DNA of 64,000 bases from Sedimentibacter sp. MB31-C6 (GCF_035934735.1 NZ_CP142396.1:558001-622000); one strand, 5' to 3'; positions 1 through 10,360 are shown, counted from the first letter of the stretch. The notes: generated from the letters alone by a model not told the origin. Numbers and translations: made by a program.

Positions 1-3000
1 TAACTTGTATTCATTCTTGACTTTTTCTACGCCAAATTGAGATATATCATCTGTTTTATAATCAACGATAACAACCTCTCCATCTTCATAAAAAAAGCAG
101 TCAATTATTCCTTGAATTAAAATTATATCTTTTTCATCTAATGAACACAATATTTCTTTGGCTTTCTTTTTAATAACAAATGGAACTTCTCTCTTTACAT
201 AATTAGAATGTAACATTCGTTTACCAATATCTGTATTGAAAAAATGTACAATCTTTTCTACTTCAACAATAGCAGCTTCTTTATCTGTAAGCATTTTTTT
301 TGCTACCATATTATTTATTTGAAATGATATTTCTTCGAAAGATAATCCCTTATTTAATAATAAATGTTGCATTACAAAATGTACAATAGTACCAATTTCA
401 GCCTTAGTAAAATCTTCTTCCTTAAATTGAGGAATATTTCTTAAGGTAGGTATTTTATAATTAATCCTATCTAACTTTTCTTCTTGTAATACTTTTATGT
501 CAGTGACTGAAAGTTTAGTTGGTACATTAATAGATTTGTTAAAAAAATACTGGAAATTTAATCGATTGTTTATTTCTTCCGTCATCTTACTATTTTTATT
601 AACTTTAAAGTCCATTATTTCTTTTAATCGCTGGTCTTTAACATTTATTGACCCATTATCTTTCTTCTTAATATTAAATAAATCAATTTTGTTTATCTTC
701 CACTTAGAAAAGTTTTCATTTTCTCCAATTTTATAATTATTGTCATCCTTAATTATTTCCTCAACATCATCTAAAGTCTTTTCCTTAAACAAACAGGTAC
801 AAATCCAATCTAAATATGAATCCTCAGAATAAATGTTGTATAGGGATGGACCTTTTTGCCATTTTTTTACCTTTGTCTCCAAATTATCAATAGTTCCTAT
901 TAAAAGAAGTTTATCTACAGCTCTTGTCATAGCAACATAAAGCACCCTCATTTCTTCAGACAAATTTTCTAATTTTATTACATTTTTTATAGCAATCCTT
1001 GAAAAAGTCTCTTTATATATACGCTCTGTAGGATTTATATACTTTGGTGCTACACCATAAATTTTATGCTTTAAAATGTTTTTAGTAGTATCTGTTTTAT
1101 TAAATCGTTTATTAAGACCACACATTATTACAACTGGAAATTCTAAGCCTTTACTCTTATGTACAGACATAAGTCTTACTACATTATCATTTTCTCCCAA
1201 TGTTTTTGCTGTACCCATATCTCCTGATGAGATATTTAATTTTTCAATATATCTAAGAAAATTAAACAATCCACTCATTGATGTCTTTTCAAATTCATAA
1301 GCTTTATCAGTAAGTAATCTTAAATTTGCCTGCCTCATATTTCCTCTTGGCAGAACTCCAACAAAATAGTAATATCCAGTTTCCATTAGAATTTCCCATA
1401 TAAAATCACTTAAATGAGCATATCTACTTCTTTTTTTCCAGCCTTCCAGTTTTGAAATAAATTTATCTAACTTTTCAGCTAAAGAATCATTTACTTTATT
1501 TTTATAATCATACACTGCATCTATATAATTATATTTAGGATTTAAAACCCTTATTTTTACAAGATCCTCAGTTGTAAAATTACCTATTGGAGACCTCATA
1601 ACGCTTAACAAAGGTATGTCCTGCCTAATATTATCGATAATTTTCAATAAATTTAGCATCACCTGAATTTCGATTGTTTCTAAATAACCTGCACCACCAT
1701 CATAGTAAAAAGGAATTCCCTCATCACTGAAAATTTCTTCGAAAATTCCAGCCCAATTTGATACAGACCTCATGAGAATCACAATATCTTTAAGTTCAAT
1801 ATCTCTAGATTCCTTTTTAATTGGATTATATGTTTTTTGTTCAAGTAGTTCTTTAACTTTTTCAACTGTAAAGTATGCTTCTAACTCAGCAGTTTTTAAA
1901 GACTTAATTTCATCGTCTATTTCTTCATCAGATTTAGAATTTTTGTCAATCAAATAAATCTCTGTACTTTTATCATCATCTTCATTAAATACTGCACCTG
2001 AATTTAAAAATACTTCCTCTGTATAATCCACCTCCCCTAATTTTCGAGACATAATATTACAAAAAATATAATTAATACTCTCTAAAATTTCCTTTCTGCT
2101 TCGAAAGTTTTGATTCAAATCTATCCTTATATTTAAACTATTATCTTCAAAATTTGGATAACTATTACTTTTTTCATTAAATATACTTGGGTCAGCAAGT
2201 CTAAATCGATATATACTTTGCTTAACATCACCAACCATGAATAAATTATTTTCTCTCTTAATTTGACTTATTAATTCTTCTTGTAAACTATTGCTGTCTT
2301 GATATTCATCTATAAAAATATATTTAAACTTCTTTTTATATCTTTCTCCTATTTCAGGGTCCCTTAAAATTTGCAAAGCATAATGCTCAACATCATTAAA
2401 ATCTGCTATTGCTTTATCTAATTTTTTATTTTTAAAAGTTTCACTTAAATCAGCAATAATATTATATAAAGCATTCATAGGTTCATACATATAATTTATA
2501 TCTTCTGCAAATTCTTTTAATTTTTTATTTGGAATATATTTTTTTATACTACCAATTATTTTTTTATAATCATCCCTTAATGATTTAACTTTCTCCTGCT
2601 TATCTGGACTTATATCTTCCTTTGTTTTTCCTCTTATTTGTTTTAATTTAGGAAACTCAACATTATGAACTGCATTAATAAAACTTTGAAAGTTAGATTC
2701 TACTAAAGATTGTAAACTATTTAAGTTTCTTATATCTTCATCTATCGCATCAACATAGGGATATGGACCATCTATATCATCACAAATATATTTTGCTGAT
2801 AGCAAAGCTTCAGTTGCTCCTCCTAAAAGCAAATTAGCATAATCTTTAACAGCTTTTAACCACAAACTTTCAGATATATCATCCTCAGATACAGTAAGCA
2901 TATTAATTGAATCTTTTAACCAAATTAATGGGTCTGGAAAACTTAATATAAATTTATAAGCATCCTTTATAATGTCATATAACTCAGAATCTCCTCTATT

Positions 3001-3483
3001 TTTGGTAAATCCTTCAACTAGCTTAATAAAATCTTCTGATTTTTCAACATAAGCCTTTTCTAAAACTTCATCTATAGACTCTTGCATCAAAATATCAACT
3101 TCATTAATATCTCCTATTCGAAAACTAGGATCTATCCCTATAACATGAAAGTTTTTCCTCACAACATCTATACAAAACGAATGTATTGTAGAAATATTGG
3201 ATTTATTCAATTGATTTATCTGATTTCTAAGATGTTCTTTTTTTCCTTCACCTTTTTGTAATGATTCAAGTAGTGATTTTTGAATTTTTTGTTTCATACC
3301 ATTGGCAGCAGCATTTGTAAATGTTACTATAAGAAACTTATCTATATCTTCTTCTTCGTTAATTACTAACTTAATAATACGTTCTACTAATACGGATGTT
3401 TTACCTGAACCAGCAGCTGCAGATACAAGTATATTTTTATTTCTTAAATCAATAATCTTTTTTTGATTAGGAGTCCATTTCAT
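1..3483 (-). CDS. addA: ATP-dependent helicase/nuclease subunit A (AddA), 3' end cut by window edge
   Basis: The frame is open from an ATG at 3483 to the left edge, giving 1161 residues of a protein usually about 1200-1250 long, so only the extreme C-terminus is missing. Near the N-terminus is a UvrD/Rep-type Walker A (AAAGSGKT), followed by the Walker B IFIDEYQDSN, the helicase motif GDVKQSIYRFR and the C-terminal motif VLYVAMTRA. The last visible residues hold the RecB-type nuclease motif (GIIDCFF followed by VIVDYKTD). With AddB it would form the recombination nuclease that resects double-strand breaks for RecA loading. Its start lies 17 bp inside the end of addB, which points to translational coupling in one operon (addB first). 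Confidence 0.96.
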   Translation of the reverse strand, partial: MKWTPNQKKIIDLRNKNILVSAAAGSGKTSVLVERIIKLVINEEEDIDKFLIVTFTNAAANGMKQKIQKSLLESLQKGEGKKEHLRNQINQLNKSNISTIHSFCIDVVRKNFHVIGIDPSFRIGDINEVDILMQESIDEVLEKAYVEKSEDFIKLVEGFTKNRGDSELYDIIKDAYKFILSFPDPLIWLKDSINMLTVSEDDISESLWLKAVKDYANLLLGGATEALLSAKYICDDIDGPYPYVDAIDEDIRNLNSLQSLVESNFQSFINAVHNVEFPKLKQIRGKTKEDISPDKQEKVKSLRDDYKKIIGSIKKYIPNKKLKEFAEDINYMYEPMNALYNIIADLSETFKNKKLDKAIADFNDVEHYALQILRDPEIGERYKKKFKYIFIDEYQDSNSLQEELISQIKRENNLFMVGDVKQSIYRFRLADPSIFNEKSNSYPNFEDNSLNIRIDLNQNFRSRKEILESINYIFCNIMSRKLGEVDYTEEVFLNSGAVFNEDDDKSTEIYLIDKNSKSDEEIDDEIKSLKTAELEAYFTVEKVKELLEQKTYNPIKKESRDIELKDIVILMRSVSNWAGIFEEIFSDEGIPFYYDGGAGYLETIEIQVMLNLLKIIDNIRQDIPLLSVMRSPIGNFTTEDLVKIRVLNPKYNYIDAVYDYKNKVNDSLAEKLDKFISKLEGWKKRSRYAHLSDFIWEILMETGYYYFVGVLPRGNMRQANLRLLTDKAYEFEKTSMSGLFNFLRYIEKLNISSGDMGTAKTLGENDNVVRLMSVHKSKGLEFPVVIMCGLNKRFNKTDTTKNILKHKIYGVAPKYINPTERIYKETFSRIAIKNVIKLENLSEEMRVLYVAMTRAVDKLLLIGTIDNLETKVKKWQKGPSLYNIYSEDSYLDWICTCLFKEKTLDDVEEIIKDDNNYKIGENENFSKWKINKIDLFNIKKKDNGSINVKDQRLKEIMDFKVNKNSKMTEEINNRLNFQYFFNKSINVPTKLSVTDIKVLQEEKLDRINYKIPTLRNIPQFKEEDFTKAEIGTIVHFVMQHLLLNKGLSFEEISFQINNMVAKKMLTDKEAAIVEVEKIVHFFNTDIGKRMLHSNYVKREVPFVIKKKAKEILCSLDEKDIILIQGIIDCFFYEDGEVVIVDYKTDDISQFGVEKVKNEYKL

Positions 3484-6400
3484 CACTTGAATCGCCACCT
3501 TCCATCATTAACTGCAACAATATGTCATCTTTAGTTTGCTTCTTAATTTTTCTATACTTATTACCATCAACTGATACATCAAACTGACATATCCCAGTAT
3601 AATTACAGTAAGAACAAGGGGTTTTATTACCTGCTTCTTTTCTATAAGGGTTTATATCAATTGCACCATCTAATATTTTACCTGAAATTTCCTTTGCAAT
3701 ATTATCTGTCTTATTTAAAATTGCTTGAAATTGATTTTTAGCCAATGTATGAGATTTTTTCGAAGTACTTCCGTCCTTATTAAATGACACAGGTATTATA
3801 TCAGAAGATTTTTTCTCAATTATTTCATTATCCATATTTGATATAACTTCTAAATCATCTACAATTATGCCTTTTAAAGAAAGTTTGCCAAATATCTCAT
3901 CTTCTGGATTTTTATCTCCAAGATTATCACCATCAATCATTGGATCATCTATGCAGAAATAGTAGGCTCCACCAATTTCAGGATGAGACATCATTAACTT
4001 ATCACCTTTTTTAAGAACTGCTGACATATATACTAGAAGTTGTAACTGAAGTCCTTCAATGGCATCAGAAAAATCTATATCTTTATAAGATGATTTATAA
4101 TCTATTATATTTATATAAGTTTTGTCCTCTTTATTATAAACGTCTACTCTATCTATTCTACCTTGTAAATAAATGCTCATTTCATCAGAAATTTTTATTT
4201 CAACAGATTCAATTGAAGTTTTACCTTTTTTACCAATGGAAAGTTCTGTGTATACAGGTCTGAAATTACCTCTCTTAAGCTGTTCTATTATTGTATACGC
4301 ACCTCTGTTTACTAATCTTTTGATTTTTTCCTTCATATATTTATTTCTTTCATTAGCATCAAGAGCAGTATAGTCTAGTTTACCTTCTTGTAGTACCTTT
4401 TCTGTGCAAGATTGAGCTAAAACATAAATACTATTCTTATCTAATTTATTAATATCAATTTTATTAACTGCTATTTCATTAGTAAATTCTTCAACTGCCT
4501 TATGATAAATGTTTCCTAAATCATAAAATTCAACTTTTTGTACAATCCTAGGCTGAGGTTTAATTATATTTTCCATAAAAAATTTAAATGGACATTCTGC
4601 AAAACTTTCCAATTTAGATACTGACATACTTACAGGAATTTCATAAATTTTTTGCAAATTTTTATTATTTATTTTTTCCGTCTTATTGTCGTATGATATT
4701 CCCTTAGATATTAATTGACACGCATTATTGTCATTAGTTTCATACCATACATATACATCCTTCCATATATCATCTATTTTTTTACCCTCTATATAATCTC
4801 TAATTTTTGATACTAAAAAATCCATAGTTCCTTTGGAATTAGATATCTTTTCAATTTCTTCTATACAACTTAAATCTGTTTCTTCGCTTAATGTAGGGAA
4901 TATTTGCTTTAACCGCTCTATATACATTGAAGGCTGTAAAGTTTTACCATCTGTCGTACCAAGAGCAAAGCTAACATATAGCTTGTCCATAGAACTAGTA
5001 AAAACTTTATATAATAAATGTTTTTCTTTATAGAAATTAAATTTTGAATTTAATAGAAGTTTCATACCACTATTAATAAGAGTATCTCTTTCATTATCTA
5101 GTAGCAATCCACCTTCCATTTTTTTAGAATCCAATTTCCCTTCATTTGCCCCCATAACAAACAACGCCCTTGATTTTATAAAGGAAATTCTATCTATGCC
5201 ACCTACAGTTACCTTATCTAAAGTTGGTGGAATAATACTTATCATGATTTCTCTAAATCCAGCCTCAATCATTTTTCTATATTCTATTGGTGTAATTAAA
5301 ATATCTCCTCCAGCTAAAATTATTTGTTCAAATATATCCATAACATAATTCCAAACTTGAGCATTTTCACTGGACTTTTCAAACATTTCATTTTTTTTAA
5401 AAACACCTACTTGTTTTTCTATCTTGTCCTGTACTTTATGATTGTTTAAAAATTCAAAAATAAATAAAGTTATATCAAGTGCACTTCTCAAATTTAAAAA
5501 ACTCTTTCTACTGTCCTTTAAATCCTTTGAAAAAACCAACCTTAATTTCTCAAAATATTCAATGTCATCTGCATTAAATTCAAATGGTTTAAACCACTTA
5601 TATCCTTCTATGCCATATTGAAGTGCAAAATTTTCTAATTGACTTACTTCATTATAATTAAGGGATGTAAATCCTGTTTTTAAATATTCAAAAACACTAT
5701 CATGTTTAAAATTAAAAATAAACATATCAAGTAGAGATAAAATAAATTTCGTAAGAGGATTATTCATTATGTCCCTTTTTACATCTAAAAAGAAAGGTAT
5801 CTCATATTGGGTAAACACTTTATTAATATTAATTCCATAACTATCCATGTCCCCTACAGCAACACAAATATCTTTCCACCTATAATTATAATCTCTTACT
5901 AAAGATATAATTTTTGTTGCAGTTTTTTCTGTTTCAGTGTAGGGATTCATTGAAGAGTAAATGTTGATATTATTTGCTTTACCTTTGAATTGATATGAAA
6001 TTATAGAAAACATATTTTTTTCAATTGCTTCAATTTCATTATTATACTTATTATATGAAGTAGGAATAATTGATAATTCATCTTTAAAATCTTGAGATAT
6101 CAAATTATATGTATCATAAGGTACTTTAAATGCTTCCCAATCATCCGTACTTTGTAAGTTCTCAAGTAAATTTGCATCAATATTTAAAGATATTGTAACT
6201 TCCTTTGCATACTTTATCAATTCTTTAATCAAATCATACCTTTGCCCATTAAAGCTGTCAAAACCATCTATCCATATTTCTGAATTTTTGATGTAATTGG
6301 ATTTTTCAATAGCACTTATAAATAAATCCATCTTATCTTCTTCATCGTAAAATTTATTCTTCGTTTTATTATTTAAATCATTATATATTTTAATAACATC

Positions 6401-6880
6401 GGTTAACTTTCTATTAAGGAGTTGATTTTCTCCATCATCTAACTTAAACTTTTTTATATTTTCCAAAAATTCAGTACTTACATGATTTTGTTTAAACTCA
6501 CTTATCAATTGATCAAATTCCCTTAAAAACCCATCTTGTTTAGATGCCTTTTTAAACACTTGAAGATTATCAAAGTTTTCTTCGAATATTTGTTTTAATA
6601 GCATTATTTTTCCATAGCTATTGATTTCTTGAATCTTAAGTCCTCCAACTTCTTCAAATACTTTATATGCAAGACGTTTAAAGCTAAGAATTTCAACATC
6701 CATAATACCAGAGTTATTAATTCTATCTATGAATTCATATTCTGATAAATAAGTCATTTGTTCAGGAACTATAAGAATTAAATTATCATTAGAATTATTT
6801 ATTATTTCATTGTTTATTTCATCATATATATATGTTGACTTTCCTGACTTTGCACGTCCTGCAACAACCTTTAATCCCAT
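3467..6880 (-). CDS. addB: ATP-dependent helicase/deoxyribonuclease subunit B (AddB)
   Basis: 1137 residues, the normal length for AddB. The N-terminus has a Walker A (GRAKSGKST, about residues 8-16). The C-terminal third carries the RecB-family nuclease motif (GRIDRVDV followed by IIDYKSS). It also has the cysteines of the AddB 4Fe-4S cluster: a single Cys in AECPFKFF and the cluster CSYCNYTGIC near the C-terminus. It is the partner of AddA in double-strand break processing. The ATG at 6880 follows GGGAGA at a good distance. The gene precedes and overlaps addA, the usual Firmicute order. Confidence 0.96.
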   Translation of the reverse strand: MGLKVVAGRAKSGKSTYIYDEINNEIINNSNDNLILIVPEQMTYLSEYEFIDRINNSGIMDVEILSFKRLAYKVFEEVGGLKIQEINSYGKIMLLKQIFEENFDNLQVFKKASKQDGFLREFDQLISEFKQNHVSTEFLENIKKFKLDDGENQLLNRKLTDVIKIYNDLNNKTKNKFYDEEDKMDLFISAIEKSNYIKNSEIWIDGFDSFNGQRYDLIKELIKYAKEVTISLNIDANLLENLQSTDDWEAFKVPYDTYNLISQDFKDELSIIPTSYNKYNNEIEAIEKNMFSIISYQFKGKANNINIYSSMNPYTETEKTATKIISLVRDYNYRWKDICVAVGDMDSYGININKVFTQYEIPFFLDVKRDIMNNPLTKFILSLLDMFIFNFKHDSVFEYLKTGFTSLNYNEVSQLENFALQYGIEGYKWFKPFEFNADDIEYFEKLRLVFSKDLKDSRKSFLNLRSALDITLFIFEFLNNHKVQDKIEKQVGVFKKNEMFEKSSENAQVWNYVMDIFEQIILAGGDILITPIEYRKMIEAGFREIMISIIPPTLDKVTVGGIDRISFIKSRALFVMGANEGKLDSKKMEGGLLLDNERDTLINSGMKLLLNSKFNFYKEKHLLYKVFTSSMDKLYVSFALGTTDGKTLQPSMYIERLKQIFPTLSEETDLSCIEEIEKISNSKGTMDFLVSKIRDYIEGKKIDDIWKDVYVWYETNDNNACQLISKGISYDNKTEKINNKNLQKIYEIPVSMSVSKLESFAECPFKFFMENIIKPQPRIVQKVEFYDLGNIYHKAVEEFTNEIAVNKIDINKLDKNSIYVLAQSCTEKVLQEGKLDYTALDANERNKYMKEKIKRLVNRGAYTIIEQLKRGNFRPVYTELSIGKKGKTSIESVEIKISDEMSIYLQGRIDRVDVYNKEDKTYINIIDYKSSYKDIDFSDAIEGLQLQLLVYMSAVLKKGDKLMMSHPEIGGAYYFCIDDPMIDGDNLGDKNPEDEIFGKLSLKGIIVDDLEVISNMDNEIIEKKSSDIIPVSFNKDGSTSKKSHTLAKNQFQAILNKTDNIAKEISGKILDGAIDINPYRKEAGNKTPCSYCNYTGICQFDVSVDGNKYRKIKKQTKDDILLQLMMEGGDSSDEMDS

Positions 6881-6925
6881 AAATATCTCCCTCTTAACAT
6901 AAAAAATTTAGTGCATTTAACTTTT

Positions 6926-7942
6926 TTAATCCTGCATTTTATAAATATTTCTATTATCTAAAAGCCAAATTCTATCAGAGAACTTTCCTGACTCTACTCC
7001 TTCTAAAGCATGTTCGAAATCAAACATTCGAGTGTCAATAATATCTAAAAAATGTAATAATTCAGCTTCAGGAGTCATAGGCTTTTTAGGACTTCCAAAT
7101 TCAGGTTCATAATGATGAGATAAAACCATATGTTGAAGAACTATACTTTTTTCTCGATTTAAGCCGATTTTTTCTCCTTCAATTTCTATTTCCTTAATAC
7201 CTTGAATAATGTGCCCTAACAGTTTACCTTCCATAGTATAATCAGATACTACACCATATTCATCAGAGTCCATTTCAAGAATTTTACATATATCATGTAG
7301 TAAAACACCTGCATATACATAATCCATATTCAAATAATCATAAACTTGACCTAATTTTTCTCCAGATTGAATCATTCGCAAAGTATGATACAACAGTCCA
7401 CCTAAATAAGAATGGTGGTTTTTCTTTGCAGCTGGATAATATAAAAGTTTGTTGTTATATTTATTCATAATATTCTCAACTAAAAGTTTTATCTGTACAT
7501 CCTTGATTTTTTTAACATATGATTTTACTGTATCCAACATTTCCGAAGTTTCTATTGGAGCAGAAGGAATAAGCTCTGAAATTTTTATATTTTCAGTTGA
7601 TAATTTAGCTCTTATTTTATTTATTTTAACTTGCTTTGAACCACTCCATTCAAGTACTTCTCCTCTAATCTTCACAATGCTATTTTCTATAACTATTTTC
7701 TCTGTTTCCTTAGAATACTCCCAAATTTTTGCGTTTACCTCTCCAGTTTTATCAACTAAATTAATATCTATATATTGCTTGCCAGCTGTAGTTTTTCTCA
7801 CTTCAAAACTTTTTATCAAATAAAAGCCTTCTGTTTTTTCTCCTGCTTTTAATTCTGCTATATTTTTATGCTCATAAACCATACTTTTAATTTGTTCTCT
7901 TTCTTTTGAATTTATTAAATCTCCGATACTTGTCTGTCCCAT
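6926..7942 (-). CDS. yhaM: YhaM-type 3'-5' exoribonuclease (OB-fold plus HD domain)
   Basis: 338 residues, close to the family's usual 310-330. The N-terminal half (about 25-110) reads as an OB-fold nucleic-acid-binding domain, with VDKTGEVNAKIW in its middle. The C-terminal half is an HD phosphohydrolase domain with the metal-binding pair in LLHDICKI and further histidines in KKNHHSYLGGLLYHT and SHHYEP. Family members trim 3' ends of RNA and DNA in the cytoplasm. An AGGAG lies 8 nt before the ATG. It sits 45 bp upstream of addB on the same strand, so the three genes may be co-transcribed. Confidence 0.88.
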   Translation of the reverse strand: MGQTSIGDLINSKEREQIKSMVYEHKNIAELKAGEKTEGFYLIKSFEVRKTTAGKQYIDINLVDKTGEVNAKIWEYSKETEKIVIENSIVKIRGEVLEWSGSKQVKINKIRAKLSTENIKISELIPSAPIETSEMLDTVKSYVKKIKDVQIKLLVENIMNKYNNKLLYYPAAKKNHHSYLGGLLYHTLRMIQSGEKLGQVYDYLNMDYVYAGVLLHDICKILEMDSDEYGVVSDYTMEGKLLGHIIQGIKEIEIEGEKIGLNREKSIVLQHMVLSHHYEPEFGSPKKPMTPEAELLHFLDIIDTRMFDFEHALEGVESGKFSDRIWLLDNRNIYKMQD

Positions 7943-8044
7943 ATTATAATTCTCCTAACATACTTAATTAAAAATGTTTTATGTTTATAGTTTATTATAT
8001 CATACTCTATATTATATATAAAATATAAAATTATTCGCTATATA

Positions 8045-8276
8045 AAAAGAGTTGCTTCGCAACGCCGCTAGGGGGACCTATGTCCCCCTTCGGCGTAAAA
8101 ATGCTTTATTAAAGCATTTTTACTGAGCACCCCCCTTAACGGCAAGGACGTTCCGTCCTTTGCAATCCTCGTTTTTTATTATATAGGAAAGGAGAACTTT
8201 CCTATATAATAAAAAAGGAAACAGTTTTATGCTGTTCCCAAACTACGGGACGCATACAATGCGTCCCCTACAATAT
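8045..8276. repeat. array of seven consecutive hairpins in the spacer 7943-8313
   Basis: The 371-bp spacer between yhaM and the anti-sigma gene has no gene; about 230 bp of it is packed with inverted repeats. In order they are: GTTGC-TTC-GCAAC; CGCCG...GGGGGAC/GTCCCCC...CGGCG (8065-8095); AAAATGCTTT/AAAGCATTTT (about 8097-8120); a GGACG/CGTCC stem (about 8144-8162); a perfect 20-bp stem with 5-nt loop (8172-8191 and 8197-8216); GGAAACAG/CTGTTCC (about 8217-8239); and GGGACGCAT/ATGCGTCCC (8247-8267). The 20-bp stem has an A-tract on one side and a T-tract on the other and could serve as a bidirectional terminator. Segment 8045-8100 recurs at 10361-10416 with one mismatch. Confidence 0.85.
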
Positions 8277-8313
8277 GAATGTTATGTGGAATAAATACAA
8301 TTGCGTCCCCTTG

Positions 8314-9528
8314 TTATAGTTTATTTTTTCTGTGTTTTTTTATTCTAAATATCACTATGATGAAAACAATTATTATTGGTATTAATATAGGTGCAAGTGA
8401 AATAATAGATATAATTAAATTTTCGCCTATTTCTATTATGATGTTAACAGTATTAATAAAACCTTCCTTTGACCTTTCCCATAAACTATCTTTATTAGCT
8501 AAAGTAAAATTAGTAGGTAAAACTTCTTCTATATCTAAATTTATTGTTGACATTGAAGCTCTATCATCAATATCTTTAAGACTAATGTTTAAACTATCTA
8601 TTTCAGTTCTTACTCTACGTAATTCATTTTCAATTAAAAGCGTTTCTTCTACTGTTTGGGCCTTATCAAAAAGTTCTCTTAAATGTTCTTCTTGAATTTC
8701 TAGGTTTTTAACTCTATTATCCTTTTCATAGTATTCCTTGGTAGCATCTGTTTCTTTAATATTCTTATTAAATACTTCACTACTTTCCTCTAAATAGTTA
8801 ACGAACTCATAGAAATGTTCTTGTGGTATACGGATTTTTAAATTTCCGTATTTCAACTCTCTATTGTCATGAACATTGTGAACACTTGTATTGTTTTCCT
8901 CTATATAACCCTCTAGAGAACTTACTTTACTAATTAAATCATTGACAAATTCGTCATAATTTTCAGTTTGAGATACAAAAGTGCCTGTTTTAATTATTTT
9001 CATTTTTCTTTTTTCAGGCATCGCTGTAGTCATAAGCATCGAATTTTCTTTTGCTTCGTCACTCATATAACCAATTGCTGTACTCTCTTTTCCCGCACTC
9101 CTGCCATCACTTTGATTATAATCTGGAGAAGGTTCCCCTGCATCCTCTTGGGGAGCTTCGGTAGCCGCCATATCATAGTTAATATTTTCTGATTTAGAAC
9201 CTCTGCCCATTCCCATATTTGATATAGCATAAACTGCAAATATAAGAACAAAGGCAGCTGCAATACTTCCGTATTTTACCCATCTCCTATTAGTTCTTTT
9301 AAGAGATTTTTCTTTTAAGAGTTTTTCATGAAGTCTGTTACAGTAACCTTCAGGTGGTTCTTCTTCAGGTAGACTTTGTAACAAGTTTTTTATATCTTTA
9401 TATTCTTCCAATTCTTTTCTGCATTTATCGCAACTTTGAATATGCTTTTCTACCATTAACTTTTCAGATTCATTTAATTCATCATCCATATATAATGAAA
9501 GCATATCTTTTATCTCGTTACAATTCAT
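8314..9528 (-). CDS. zinc-finger anti-sigma factor fused to a DUF4349 domain
   Basis: 404 residues. Residues 1-45 form a zf-HC2 anti-sigma domain with H29, C33 and C36 (HIQSCDKC). A first membrane segment lies at about 85-105 (IAAAFVLIFAVYAISNM), then a low-complexity linker. From about residue 175 to the end is a DUF4349-type region with a coiled coil (about 260-320) and a second membrane segment (about 365-393), then a basic tail. It is expected to hold the upstream ECF sigma factor at the membrane until a cell-envelope signal arrives. It lies 12 bp downstream of the sigma gene, the usual pairing. The signal and the role of DUF4349 are not known. Confidence 0.88.
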   Translation of the reverse strand: MNCNEIKDMLSLYMDDELNESEKLMVEKHIQSCDKCRKELEEYKDIKNLLQSLPEEEPPEGYCNRLHEKLLKEKSLKRTNRRWVKYGSIAAAFVLIFAVYAISNMGMGRGSKSENINYDMAATEAPQEDAGEPSPDYNQSDGRSAGKESTAIGYMSDEAKENSMLMTTAMPEKRKMKIIKTGTFVSQTENYDEFVNDLISKVSSLEGYIEENNTSVHNVHDNRELKYGNLKIRIPQEHFYEFVNYLEESSEVFNKNIKETDATKEYYEKDNRVKNLEIQEEHLRELFDKAQTVEETLLIENELRRVRTEIDSLNISLKDIDDRASMSTINLDIEEVLPTNFTLANKDSLWERSKEGFINTVNIIIEIGENLIISIISLAPILIPIIIVFIIVIFRIKKHRKNKL

Positions 9529-9540
9529 TTTCTCACCACC

Positions 9541-10122
9541 TTAGTTCTGAAATTTTAGTTCATTTTCTAGAATATCTTTTAAGCTTTTTCTCGCCCTGCT
9601 TAAGCGAGATTTGACCGTCCCCAAATTACAGGATAATATTTCAGAAATTTCTTTATAAGAAAATCCTTGGATATCTCTTAAAATTATTATTGTTTTGAAA
9701 TCTTCCTCCAGCATATTTACTGCATCGTTTACTAATTTACTGGTATAATTTTTTTCTATTATAACATCCGGGTTGTTTGAATTATCGACAATTTCTCTTT
9801 GTACTTCTTTATTTCCACCTAAATCAATATTTTCGTTTAGTGAATAGGTAACAACCTTTTTCTTGCGCTTGAAATCAAGGCATGTATTTACAACTATTCT
9901 GTACATCCAAACCTTAAAAGTAGATTGCATATTAAAATTACGAATATTTTTATACACCTTTATTAATGCTTCTTGAGAAATATCCTCTGCATCTTCTACA
10001 TTACGAAGAACCCTAAAGGCAATATTATATGCGCTTTTTTTGTAATCCTTAATTAGCTCTTCAAAAGCGTCTATACTTCCTAGCTGGCTTTGCTTTATAA
10101 GCCATTGTTCATTGTCTTTCAT
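9541..10122 (-). CDS. ECF-type RNA polymerase sigma factor
   Basis: 193 residues from the ATG at 10122. This start is preferred because GGGGAGGAAT lies directly upstream, while an earlier in-frame start at 10158 would fall within the transcription start region. Region 2 (about 15-85) contains the core-binding stretch NVEDAEDISQEALIKVYKN and the -10-recognising FKVWMYRIVVNTCLDFKR. Region 4 (about 130-190) contains the helix-turn-helix GFSYKEISEILSCNLGTVKSRLSRARKSL. Its SigW/RpoE-like form and the adjacent zf-HC2 anti-sigma gene indicate an envelope-stress type regulator. Confidence 0.93.
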   Translation of the reverse strand: MKDNEQWLIKQSQLGSIDAFEELIKDYKKSAYNIAFRVLRNVEDAEDISQEALIKVYKNIRNFNMQSTFKVWMYRIVVNTCLDFKRKKKVVTYSLNENIDLGGNKEVQREIVDNSNNPDVIIEKNYTSKLVNDAVNMLEEDFKTIIILRDIQGFSYKEISEILSCNLGTVKSRLSRARKSLKDILENELKFQN

Positions 10123-10150
10123 TATTCCTCCCCGTTCTGTTATATTATTA

Positions 10151-10175
10151 GACGACAATTATTTAAGTAAGTTCC
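10151..10175 (-). promoter_or_regulatory. ECF-sigma-type autoregulatory promoter
   Basis: On the minus strand GGAAC (10171-10175) is followed after exactly 16 nt by CGTC (10151-10154), the -35/-10 pattern of SigW-like promoters. It lies about 30 bp upstream of the sigma gene start, so the sigma factor probably transcribes its own operon. Confidence 0.72.
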
Positions 10176-10360
10176 ATTAAAATTAAGTTTATTTAATCAC
10201 AATATGATTTTATATGCTGAATAGCCGTCCTGCCCATTCTTCCCCTAATTCTTCATTAATTTATTTTATGACATTATTAATTCTTTCATTTGAAATGAAA
10301 TATATACCATTATTATATCATTATAAAAAAGGATAATCAATTGAAATGACAAAATATACT

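Noticed and set aside
8045-8276. The regular hairpins as a CRISPR array or integron attC sites
   Set aside because: The units are unlike each other, with no constant repeat and spacer length, and there are no cas or integrase genes.
8279-8695. Plus-strand reading frame opposite the anti-sigma gene
   Set aside because: It is a shadow of the DUF4349 gene: hydrophobic low-quality translation, no start signal.
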